Shown here: in pieces, positions 10,580 to 17,699 of the stretch | Position numbering within the stretch: position 1 is the first letter of the stretch | Layout: the number at the start of each line of letters is the position of its first letter | NCBI RefSeq assembly: GCF_000485595.1 | Contig: NW_014577121.1 | Coordinates: forward strand, 646,948-673,963 | Origin: Priapulus caudatus | Lineage: Eukaryota > Priapulida > Priapulimorpha > Priapulimorphida > Priapulidae | Direction of reading: 5' to 3' | Length of the DNA: 27,016 nt | Notes under the pieces: generated by a model | What the model saw: the letters and a program-made list of their open reading frames with translations, nothing else | Databases searched by the model: none | What the model was told of the DNA's origin: nothing | Made by a program: the position numbers and the translations under genes

Positions 10580-10667
10580 ATGATCGCGGGGGCTGAATTG
10601 TCCGGGCGGGTAAATGTCGCGGGGGGTAATTGTCGCGGGGGTGATTGTCACGGCGGTATTCTGTCCT
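10580..10667. repeat. Right array of GGGGTAATTGTC-type short repeats
   Basis: Five or six units such as CTGAATTGTCCGGGCGG, GTAAATGTCGCGGGG, GTAATTGTCGCGGGG and GTGATTGTCACGG. They are the reverse complement of the units at 8747-8923. Confidence 0.85.
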
Positions 10668-10880
10668 GATACCGTATAGCGCGTGCTTCACGGAATATTA
10701 TGTGGTTGACAGTTTACGCTTCAACAAGCATATCACACAACAAGTGATCCGCGTACCATTGGGCTGGGCTACTATTGATGGAAGCTAGGTTGGGTCGAGC
10801 CACCGGCTGTCGCGATGAAGCGTACCAGGACCCCCACGCCCCCAGGTGCTGTCCCCTACGGGGTTGTTTGTGTGTGTTTT
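10668..10880. other. Short spacer, nothing recognised
   Basis: Unique-looking sequence between the inverted-array structure and the palindromic repeat array. No open frame or motif of note. Confidence 0.4.
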
Positions 10881-10985
10881 TACTATTTCGTAAAATTACG
10901 GCAAGACTTATTTCGTTACTTACGAGAAACTTTTCATAATTCGAGAAAACTAATTTCGTATTACGAGAAACTCATTTCGTAATTA

Positions 10986-11323
10986 AGGCCATCCATGCAC
11001 ACCACCGATTTTTACACAAACGATGAAGCGATGAAGCGATGAGCGATGAAAGATGTAGGTTGTGCGCGTTCTATTTGTAGACGATTTTATTTTTATCGGG
11101 TTGATCGTTCCACGAAATGCGACAACATGTTTGATTTTGAACCCGTTATTTGGACGCGCATTTGTTGGGTGTGCGCGTGACCTCAGGAAACATCGTGTGG
11201 GCGATAAATATTGAAGAAAATTATCTGTAGGTGTGCGACCGCACACCTACATGCGCGTTCATGCTTCATCGCTTTCATCGGCTTCAATCGTTTTGTAAAA
11301 ATCGGCTGGTGTGCGGGCGGCCT
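10986..11323. mobile_element. 338-bp MITE with ~75-bp terminal inverted repeats
   Basis: The left end starts AGGCCATCCATGCACACC and the right end is the near-complement GGTGTGCGGGCGGCCT. The similarity continues inward through CCGATTTTTACA and CGATGAAGC for about 75 bp with several mismatches. TA at 10984-10985 and 11324-11325 (or TTA, 10983-10985 and 11323-11325) is duplicated, fitting a Harbinger-like (TWA) or Tc1/mariner-like (TA) insertion. It has no coding capacity. The right TIR contains an 11-bp perfect hairpin at its inner edge. Confidence 0.9.
11227..11250. repeat. 24-bp perfect hairpin inside the MITE
   Basis: GTAGGTGTGCG and CGCACACCTAC are separated by only AC, so the 24 bases form an 11-bp stem. 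It sits at the inner border of the right terminal inverted repeat. Confidence 0.85.
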
Positions 11324-11352
11324 TACGAGATACTATTTCGTAATTCGAGACA

Positions 11353-12060
11353 AAATGTTTTTTTTTGTGCACTTAAAAATGCTGCCGTAATATTCTTATC
11401 TTTTGACAGTGCAAAGTCCAGCTACCCGTGAACCCAGTCATACTACACGGTGAATCACACCGCTGCCTCACAATGACTCATCACAGGTGGCAGGATCCTG
11501 CGCACACCTGAAGATTATCAATCTAATATTTGTCGCCGGCACACCTCGAACGCCTCCCGCACTTAAGAAACTAAGGGCGTGCACACTACGCTCGCACTAA
11601 GCGCTGTTTCTGCACGCTACGCACACCCCACCAAAGGTGCTGCCCACTGATACAGGAGTGACCAGACGGAGATGCATCGTGCTGTGGTGTCCACCCTGCA
11701 CAGTAGATGACCGTAATCCTGTTAGCGCTGGCTGTGGACAGGTGACAACGGGCATAGAAGCGCTAAGCACTTATAAATTCTGTAAAGGTCCTAAAAATGC
11801 GGATTACCCATAGGTGGACGAGCAAGTTCGCAAGGTTAAGTATAGACTCACTACCGGCGAGCGTGTGCGGCAGCTACGCTAAAGCGGTCTACCTCGAAGG
11901 CGCCCTGATTAAACATATAATCACCGAGTAAATAAAAGCAAATATTAGTTTTTTACTTCACCAGGGGGCGCGTTATATAATGTACTACGCGGAGTATTCA
12001 TAATCGTAATATGGATTTGACTACACTCACAAAGGCAATTTTAGGGTTAATCATTCGATG
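11353..12060. other. Noncoding stretch
   Basis: No frame with recognisable content. GC-rich, CGCACAC-type words near 11570-11640 and 11850-11900 look like decayed transposon ends, but I could not pair them. Confidence 0.4.
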
Positions 12061-12069
12061 TATTTTTGC

Positions 12070-12190
12070 CTAGCACCTGCTGATATTAAAATGTTCTCAA
12101 AGTTATCAACTCTGTTGATGTTAGTATTTTCAGGTTCCTCACAACTGCTGCATCATTAGATATTTTCAGTTATCTCACACTGCTAATATT
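12070..12190. repeat. CAGTTATCTCAC minisatellite, left part
   Basis: Three degenerate units of about 38-43 bp contain blocks such as CTGCTGATATTAAAATG and TTTTCAGTTATCTCACAC. The array continues in the same orientation at 14426-14600 on the far side of the TIR element, showing that one array was split. Confidence 0.85.
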
Positions 12191-12261
12191 GCAGATGGGG
12201 TCGTTGTCGTTTCAGGTACTACAGATATGTACCCGAGGTAGCTTTTAGGTTGTATTCGTAT

Positions 12262-12286
12262 NNNNNNNNNNNNNNNNNNNNNNNNN
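12262..12286. other. Assembly gap (25 N)
   Basis: Twenty-five N characters lie between the left TIR and the pol fragment. Short fixed runs of N often mark gaps of unknown size, so distances and the junction on either side should not be trusted. Confidence 0.98.
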
Positions 12287-12287
12287 A

Positions 12288-13757
12288 GCACCATTGCGGA
12301 CAGTATTCTTCAGGGCTAGTAGAGTGGGCCCTAGACCTCTGTGGCGTCATGTATTACTCTCAACCTAGAGAAATTTGTGTTCGCCCGGAACAGTTGATGT
12401 TCGCGGGCCTTCGAGTTCGCCTGATTCAGTCCGACCCTTGCAGCACGTTACCTCCAAGCCATCCTGGAGTTTCATGCCGCGCACAATTTACGATGTGGCG
12501 GGCCTGGTTCAGTGCGTCAACCAGCCGTCAGCTATGCTGTTCAGCCTGACGCGACAAGCATGCAACCATTCCGTGAACTCCTCATAGCCTCACGCCATTT
12601 CATGGGACAAAGCACTGACATGATTTTGTTCGAGGAGTTCTAATTTCTGTCATTGTAAGCGAGATTCACGAGGGATGCTTGAGGATCTTGACTAAGGAGA
12701 AGCCCACCTGCTTGCGCAACTCGACTGAGCTCGGAGGCAGGCCATCAGGATTCTGGCTATTTCAAAGCAATCGTGAATTGGTCCAGGTAGAACGTAGCTC
12801 TTTCTGCTGCAGGCGACGGCCTGTAAAAACGACCCTCATCCGGAGCCGGCTTCACACATCCTCCCGATGTCTAGGGTACGCGCAGTCGAAGGGAAGCTCT
12901 GCCAGCTGGCTGAATTTGCACTGGACAAGGCAGCGCTTTTTATGTGCTAGGCTGCAGGCAAGCTGATAATTGCATGTTGACTACAAGCACTCCCTCAAAT
13001 CTTTTGCCGCTGATGCGCCTCACTTGAAAGAATTCCCAATGCCAAGAGCTTATGTGACACCTGAAGGCAGAAAGACATTGAGATACAAGCTTCCGAATGG
13101 TCCACATACGGTGTCAAAAACAGAGCGGCGGCGATCGGTCGTCAAGTGCTTACCCAGTGGCCTCAGAATGACTAATAAGTTTGCAATGAGCGATGACATT
13201 GCAGCCTGTCGCATGCCGCACTGGCCTGCGCACCCCTACATCCAGCCTCATTTCTTGGCTCACATCCGCGGAGTGCCTAGAAGGCCGACCAACCCCGGAT
13301 GACCCTCGATGTCAGTCTACGACAGTCGCGTTGGACGCACTGCCCACTGTAAGTAGCTGTGACATGGGCGACGGCTCAAGAGGCGACAGCGAGTGATCTG
13401 TAAGCCAATGAATGAGCTTTTGGTGATTTGGTTGCAGCATGGCTGGCTGCGCTTCCGCCATGAGCTGCCGAAACAGCTGCCAGGCAGTATCCATCATGTT
13501 CGAGATGACCATCTATCATATAGATGAGTGTTTCTCCTACAAGGAGAAGCCGTCTGTCATTCCCCATGCTTTACGCCTGATGTCCTCAAGCACTGCGCAG
13601 CTGCCGCCCTCAAGGTGTTGACAGTCGATGTTGGCCCGAGCGGGTCCTTCGGTTCTTCTGCCCGGCATCACCCCTGACAATCAAGGATATTAGGGCTTTA
13701 GTGCCAGTGACTGCAACAGGATTGCACCATCACAGCCTCCCAGCATTCTTTCCCTGT
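12288..13757 (+). pseudogene. Ty3/gypsy pol fragment: RT end, RNase H, start of integrase
   Basis: Scattered over frames, the sequence reads STIADS and ALDLCG (end of RT palm), LNLEKFVFAR (RT thumb approach), QPFRELL, then RNase H pieces (KPTCL, FWLFQ, FCCR, a VEGKL block near 12885, VDYKHSLK from about 12976, KTLRYKLPNG near 13075). It ends with the integrase zinc-binding region (LLPGITPD, then CNRIAPSQPP near 13715-13740). Frameshifts and stops are frequent, so it is a relic. The order and orientation match one pol gene. It begins in pol at almost the point where the copy at 961-3290 ends. The integrase core is missing; the sequence breaks off near 13757. Confidence 0.75.
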
Positions 13758-13782
13758 GTTTATATTTTTATATGAGGTATGT

Positions 13783-13805
13783 TTAGGGTTAGGGTTAGTG
13801 TTAGG
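13783..13805. repeat. Short telomere-like TTAGGG run, continued at 14313-14326
   Basis: TTTAGGGTTAGGGTTAGTG lies left of the hAT element and TTAGGGTTAGGG resumes on its right. Joined across the hAT target duplication, it is a run of about five TTAGGG-type units inside the larger TIR element. A second, two-unit copy in the other orientation (AACCCTAACCC) is at 740-751. Confidence 0.8.
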
Positions 13806-14309
13806 CAGGGGCGTAAATCCGTACCGAGGAGTGGGGGGGGATGATCGGCGATAGCCGGGGGTGAAATTAACCTTGGCTGCCGCAGGCAGTCCGCGTGCCG
13901 TAGGCATGCCAGTGCTAGGGGGGTCTGGGGCATGCCCCCCCCCCAGAAAATTTTGACATATTTAAGCCATTTTCCTGCAATCTGAGGCATACTGTGTGCC
14001 ATATTCTCATGTCTGATGACACTATCTCAACCCTAGACTCAACCCTACAAGTTAGGATTCAAAACACTTTTCATGACTTTTCAGAGAGCGTACACAGTTA
14101 GGTTACTATAGTATTAAAACACAGGTAAGAATTGCAATTTCTCACAATTTCACGTGTTTTTGTATGTTTGCAACCATACGTTTTGGCTATTGTTTTTTTT
14201 CTCTTTTTTTTAAATCTCAGGGGGGATATTTGTACAGGCCATCCCCCCTCCTTCAAGAGCGGGGGAGATGCATTCCCCCATCTCCCCCCCCCCGGGATTT
14301 ACGCCCCTG
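13806..14309. mobile_element. Non-autonomous hAT-type element, 504 bp, perfect 8-bp TSD
   Basis: The ends are CAGGGGCGTAAATCC (13806-13820) and its exact complement (14295-14309), 15 bp. GTGTTAGG is duplicated immediately outside (13798-13805 and 14310-14317). CAGGG-type termini and an 8-bp duplication are diagnostic of hAT. The interior holds G and C runs and a block GGGGTCTGGGGCATGCCCC near 13919-13940 that recurs, inverted, in the element at 17191-17664. There is no transposase. It inserted into the TTAGGG-like run. Confidence 0.93.
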
Positions 14310-14425
14310 GTGTTAGGGTTAGGGTACACTTCTGTAGTAAAAGTCTGGTACACTTTATGTATACATATATATATGTACCTCGGGTACATATCTGTAGTAC
14401 CTGATACGACAATGACCCCTTGAGC

Positions 14426-14600
14426 GCTAATATTATATATTTTCAGTTATCTCACTCTGCCGATATTATGTTTTCAGTTATCTCACACTGCTGTTATTAG
14501 ATATTTCTATTTATCTCACTCTGCTCATATTAAATGTTTTCAGTTATCTCACTCTAGATCCGCTCATATTAAATGTTTTCAGTTATCTGATACTGGTGAT
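14426..14600. repeat. CAGTTATCTCAC minisatellite, right part
   Basis: Five units of about 33-38 bp are built on TTTTCAGTTATCTCACTCTGC and (T)CATATTAAATG. They continue the array at 12070-12190 in the same orientation. Confidence 0.9.
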
Positions 14601-14649
14601 ATTCAGAGAGCAAATTAATTATCGATAAGAAACAAGAACGCGTTATTAT

Positions 14650-14664
14650 TTATATATTATAAAA
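14650..14664 (+). promoter_or_regulatory. Possible TATA element upstream of the fibrinogen-domain gene
   Basis: TTATATATTATAAAA-like sequence lies about 25-40 bp before the proposed ATG at 14688. If it is a TATA box, the 5' UTR would be only a few bases long. AT-rich sequence makes such matches common, so this is weak. Confidence 0.25.
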
Positions 14665-14687
14665 CGCTGATACCAGGGGTTTGATGT

Positions 14688-14811
14688 ATGGCTTCAGAAC
14701 CACACTCAGCACGTCCTCCAGAATACGCTGCTGGAACAGTTTTGCTACATACAATGTATTATCTGTACCATGCCGTGGCCCTTTCTGTGAAAGTCAGTCA
14801 AAGTCTACTAG
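14688..14811 (+). CDS. FReD gene exon 1 (candidate start exon)
   Basis: ATG at 14688 opens 41 codons (MASEPHSARPPEYAAG...SQSLL) plus one base, ending at a good donor G|GTAAAT. The one-base overhang G completes the GAC codon formed with AC at the next exon, as required. A moderately hydrophobic run follows the first 15 residues and could act as an uncleaved signal or type II anchor. The call rests on frame compatibility and the donor; another upstream exon is possible. Confidence 0.45.
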
Positions 14812-17110
14812 GTAAATAGTTCTGAATTTTACGCGTGGATGGTGAATCAACTCTGGATCACATATGTTAACGCAATGCCATTCGATTTTTATCTTGCCAG
14901 ACTGCGCAGAGCTTTACAAGCACAACTACACAGAACCCGGCATTTATGTTATCTATCCGCAAAACTACCGAACCAAGGTACGTCCAACTCTCCGATCCAT
15001 GTCAGCATTGAATACATGGCCATAGTTTAAGCAAATTCCTAGGGGGAAATGGCATAGGTTCTTGACTCATGCCGAGTGATGACGAAGGAGAAAACGCATC
15101 TTCCAGTCAACCTGCATAACGTGGCGAAGGTAATTCTGACAGCTAGACAAGGTTTTACGGATACCCACGTAAAGATTCCATTTATGGAGGATCTGGCATT
15201 TACAGGCTTTCGAATATACGCAAATTCCACGGAATCAAACCTGCACAAATTATTGATCTGTATGTGCGCTGGAAAAGTATTGCTGCATACAGAAAAATTG
15301 CTGTTAGCTGACCATTTAATTAAAATAGCCCGCGTAAACGCTGTCAACCACCGGTGGTCGGAGTTCAGAGTGCTTGAAAACATCTAAATATCAGATCTTG
15401 TCTTGTGATTAATTTTTTCAAAATACCACAAATGAGCATTTTTGGCGGGTTATATACAAGGAGTCAAGTGTGCCGAGCACCAATCTTAGAGATGGCAAAA
15501 CATAAAAGATTCTCATGGGATTCCCATGAGTCCAAACTAGTCGCTTATTGCTAAAATGGCATCAACTTTTTAATTTTCCACCACTGAAATCCCAAGTGTT
15601 AACCTAATGCATACCTAATGGAACCGCACATCGTGGTGTGGATCCATGCCTCCCCATTTTCAAAAATATGTGATCGTAACATCTATCTTCAAAGGTGCAA
15701 TGTCAGAACGGCTTCACGATAGTGCAGCAGCGCATTAAAGGCAAGGTGAACTTCCAAGTGGGCTGGAAGAGCTACCGAAACGGGTTCGGATCACCCAGTG
15801 GCGATTTCTGGGCCGGGCTCCAGACGATACACAATCTCGTTGGGGCAGGTAAGGACAGAGATGCGTCTCGTTTAGAATACTTAGCTCCAGATGAATTGGT
15901 CCATCTGTCGAAGGGAGGGAGAGGAAGAGAGGAGGAGAAGGACGAGGACGGGGAGGAGGAAAGAGGAGGAGAGAGAAAGAGCGAGAGCAACATCTGTCTG
16001 ATAATTTTGTTACATCGGTCACGTTACACCCACTTACATGCGTTTTTCACGCGTCAATGCCAAATGTTTTGACTTTGTAGCACTTTACTACTTTTTTATT
16101 GCAACAATAATTAGCTATAGCTACCTATCAATCTACACGGATAGCTTAATTCCTGTTTTGTTAAGATGCACAAACAAAAAGTATATCACTCATACTGCTT
16201 TGATGTATACGTAATACACATAACTTTGATTTTGAGAAATCTCAGATTGCAAATCAGAACTACAGGGCAATCAGACATGACATGTAGCTCTGATTTCACA
16301 AGGCTCTAAGAATCTGGCCCAAAAAAATTACAGTTTTACCTGGGAACTACAGACACAGTCCAGATCTGCGTACAAAACTGTAGTCTACGTTATGATGAGT
16401 TCGTCAAACCGGTTCCAGGACTGATTGCCTGAAAATCTTCATTCTTATGAGTAGCCGCGGCCGAAAAATATTAATAGATTTTTGATTTAGGTAACACAAA
16501 GCTGCTCATCACGCTACAGGACTGGAATGGATTCACTGGTTTTGCACTGTACAATTACTTCAGCATTGGTCCAGAGTCTGACAGATACCGGCTGAGTGTG
16601 GCCGGATTCAGCGGAAGCGTAACCGACGACTTCAGCTATCACAATGGCATGGTAGGCATTACTAACAACACGCTACATGGACAGATGACTCGATTTGCCT
16701 TACAATCCAATGCTGTCTCACAAAATCCGTTCTCGTGTTACGACTTATGTAATGTTGTTACCTATGTAGTAACAACGTTGTGACGCGCGCGTATGTTCCC
16801 GGGTGATTCCGCATGTCTCGCCATTCCGACCAAAACACACCCCATTCAAACAAACACCACAGGTCTGATGAGGAAGGCTGTGTTTCAGATATTTGCCACC
16901 TGGGACAAGTCGGATTACAATGGCTGTGCCATCAACCAGAGAGCAGGCTGGTGGTACAACTACTGCGCTTACGCACTGCTCAACGGCAAATACTACAATG
17001 GAGGCTACTACCCTCCACCAGGGCAATTTTTCGACGGCATGTACTGGAAGGACTGGTTCGGGTATAACTACTCACTGAGATATATCAGCATGGCATTGAT
17101 GAGTGGCTAA
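14688..17110 (+). CDS. Fibrinogen-related-domain (FReD) protein, five exons
   Basis: Joining 14688-14811, 14901-14977, 15695-15848, 16491-16651 and 16889-17110 gives 738 nt, 245 residues plus TAA. Every junction uses GT...AG and the phases agree. Residues 42-245 form a fibrinogen C-terminal domain: DCAELY start, SYRNGFG and GDFW block, DWNG...FSIGPESDRYRLSV, YHNGM, then GWWYNYC and a C-terminal YSLRYISMAL. The four expected cysteines are present (43, 70, 185, 198), and WDKSD (177-181) occupies the calcium-site position. The usual DGGGWT stretch after the second cysteine is missing (CQNGFTIVQQR instead), making the domain about 204 residues. The family covers ficolins, tachylectins, FREPs and other secreted recognition proteins; a role in innate recognition is possible but not shown. 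Residues 16-36 are hydrophobic and could be a signal or anchor. Exon 1 is the least certain part. Confidence 0.85.
14901..14977 (+). CDS. FReD gene exon 2
   Basis: The acceptor is a T-rich tract ending in TTGCCAG and the donor is AAG|GTACGT. The exon encodes CAELYKHNYTEPGIYVIYP and QNYRTK, the conserved beginning of the fibrinogen C-terminal domain with its first disulfide cysteine. It starts in phase 1 and ends in phase 0. Confidence 0.85.
15076..15387 (+). other. Unexplained open frame inside FReD intron 1
   Basis: About 103 codons are open on + (ending TAA at 15385-15387), and about 114 codons are open on the opposite strand (15039-15383). The + reading (LPVNLHNVAKVILTARQGFT, later HRWSEFRVLENI) is compositionally protein-like, but I do not recognise a domain, and no in-frame donor lets it join the FReD exons. 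It may be an old exon of another gene, a decayed transposon piece or chance. Confidence 0.2.
15695..15848 (+). CDS. FReD gene exon 3
   Basis: The acceptor is TATCTTCAAAG and the donor CAG|GTAAGG. The exon encodes VQCQNGFTIVQQRIKG, then SYRNGFGSPSGDFWAGLQTIH, the second cysteine and the conserved GFG/GDFW/IH block. It lacks the GGGWT motif normally found between the cysteine and the QR pair. Confidence 0.93.
15905..15990. repeat. Purine-rich tract in FReD intron 2
   Basis: GGGAGAGGAAGAGAGGAGG-type sequence, about 85 bp, lies just after the exon 3 donor. It resembles in style the long purine tract at 8978-10395. Confidence 0.8.
16491..16651 (+). CDS. FReD gene exon 4
   Basis: The acceptor is TTTTTGATTTAG and the donor ATG|GTAGGC. 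It encodes LITLQDWNGFTGFALYNYF, SIGPESDRYRLSVAGFSG and DDFSYHNGM, all canonical FReD core positions. It begins in phase 1 and ends in phase 0. Confidence 0.95.
16889..17110 (+). CDS. FReD gene exon 5 and stop
   Basis: The acceptor is GCTGTGTTTCAG. The exon encodes IFATWDKSDYNGCAINQ, RAGWWYNYCAYALLNGKYY, a Pro/Gly-rich loop and KDWFGYNYSLRYISMAL, ending at TAA 17108-17110. It contains the last disulfide pair and the binding-pocket GWWY region. Confidence 0.95.
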   Translation: MFATWDKSDYNGCAINQRAGWWYNYCAYALLNGKYYNGGYYPPPGQFFDGMYWKDWFGYNYSLRYISMALMSG

Positions 17111-17190
17111 TTAAGTGATTCCTCATAGCAGAGAAACCACCGTAACACAAGGCAGCTTATGGGCATTATTGGAGATAAACACAGCATTGT

Positions 17191-17664
17191 CAGGCCCGTA
17201 GGGAAGCGGGGTGCGACGGGTGCAACGGGTGCGCCCCCCCCCCAGGCTGCGAAGGTCCATTTTTTGTGGACCAACGATTTAAAAGAAAGTGAATTAATAA
17301 AAGACACACTACTGAAAGATTATCAGCAGCAAACCTCGTGAATAATACGGATTTACAACTTTATTTCTATTTTTGTTCTTTTTAAATAGTGACATTGACA
17401 TTGTTATTCTCTAAAATTGTAAAATACATGTTACATAAAGTAGTCTGTTTGCCAAAAAATCCATTTTGAAGTCCATTTGAGAAATGTCCACGTTTTGAGG
17501 TTCGCTTTTGGCTGCCTGTTTTTCATATCATACTGCCTTCAAAACGCGCAAAATGCAGTCTCAGACAACCTAATTTTCACAATTTTCCGGGGGCATGCCC
17601 CTAGAGACTGGCGCCTCGGCGCTCGTTATGTCCGTATACCCGTATACACCTGCCTACGGGCCTG
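17191..17664. mobile_element. hAT-like non-autonomous element downstream of the FReD gene
   Basis: Twelve-base perfect inverted ends CAGGCCCGTAGG (17191-17202) and CCTACGGGCCTG (17653-17664) enclose 474 bp. The interior contains the CCGGGGGCATGCCCCTAG block near 17588-17605 found inverted in the hAT at 13806-14309, and a GCGCCTCGGCGCTCG motif. The flanking 8-mers (AGCATTGT and AATGTAGT) do not match, so the target duplication is lost or the ends differ slightly. It begins 80 bp after the FReD stop codon. Confidence 0.7.
17296..17301 (+). promoter_or_regulatory. Candidate polyadenylation signal AATAAA for the FReD gene
   Basis: This is the first AATAAA downstream of the stop at 17110 (186 nt away). 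It lies inside the hAT-like element, so the transposon would supply the mRNA 3' end if this signal is used. Confidence 0.4.
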
Positions 17665-17699
17665 AATGTAGTGCACTCCTGCGAGAAACGTCGCCAACG

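Larger units (their letters stand above)
8747..10667. mobile_element. Candidate foldback-type element: inverted short-repeat arrays around a purine minisatellite
   Basis: The outer parts are inverted arrays (ACAATTACCCC on the left, GGGGTAATTGT on the right). Inside, the + strand is almost all purine from 8978 to about 10395 and then switches to pyrimidine from 10403 to 10572, so the inner ends are also roughly complementary. Repetitive, variable-length inverted termini are the hallmark of foldback elements. No transposase or target duplication is visible, so element status is an inference from symmetry. Confidence 0.4.
10882..11352. repeat. Array of ~22-bp palindromic TTTCGTAATTACGARA units, split by a MITE
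   Basis: About six degenerate units of the form ACTNATTTCGTAATTACGAGAA lie at 10882-10985 and 11324-11352. The core is itself a palindrome. The inserted element divides the fifth unit. Joining the two sides with one copy of the TA (or TTA) duplication gives an intact unit. Confidence 0.85.
12191..14425. mobile_element. 2.2-kb element with ~50-bp TIRs and 9-bp target duplication (Mutator- or Merlin-like)
   Basis: The left end 12191-12240 and right end 14376-14425 are inverted copies. The inner 44 bp (GGGGTC, then TTGTCGT, TCAGGTACTACAG and ATATGTACCCGAGGTA) differ at two positions, and the outermost 6 bp are less similar. GCTAATATT is directly duplicated at 12182-12190 and 14426-14434, and removing the element with one copy leaves a regular unit of the surrounding minisatellite. 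A 9-bp duplication fits Mutator-like or Merlin elements. No transposase of either kind is seen. The interior instead holds a 25-N gap (12262-12286), a Ty3/gypsy pol fragment and a hAT element. Size is uncertain because of the gap. Confidence 0.8.

Noticed and set aside
13783-14326. TTAGGG run as a telomere or interstitial telomeric array
   Set aside because: Only about five units, and it lies inside a transposon; too short for a telomere.
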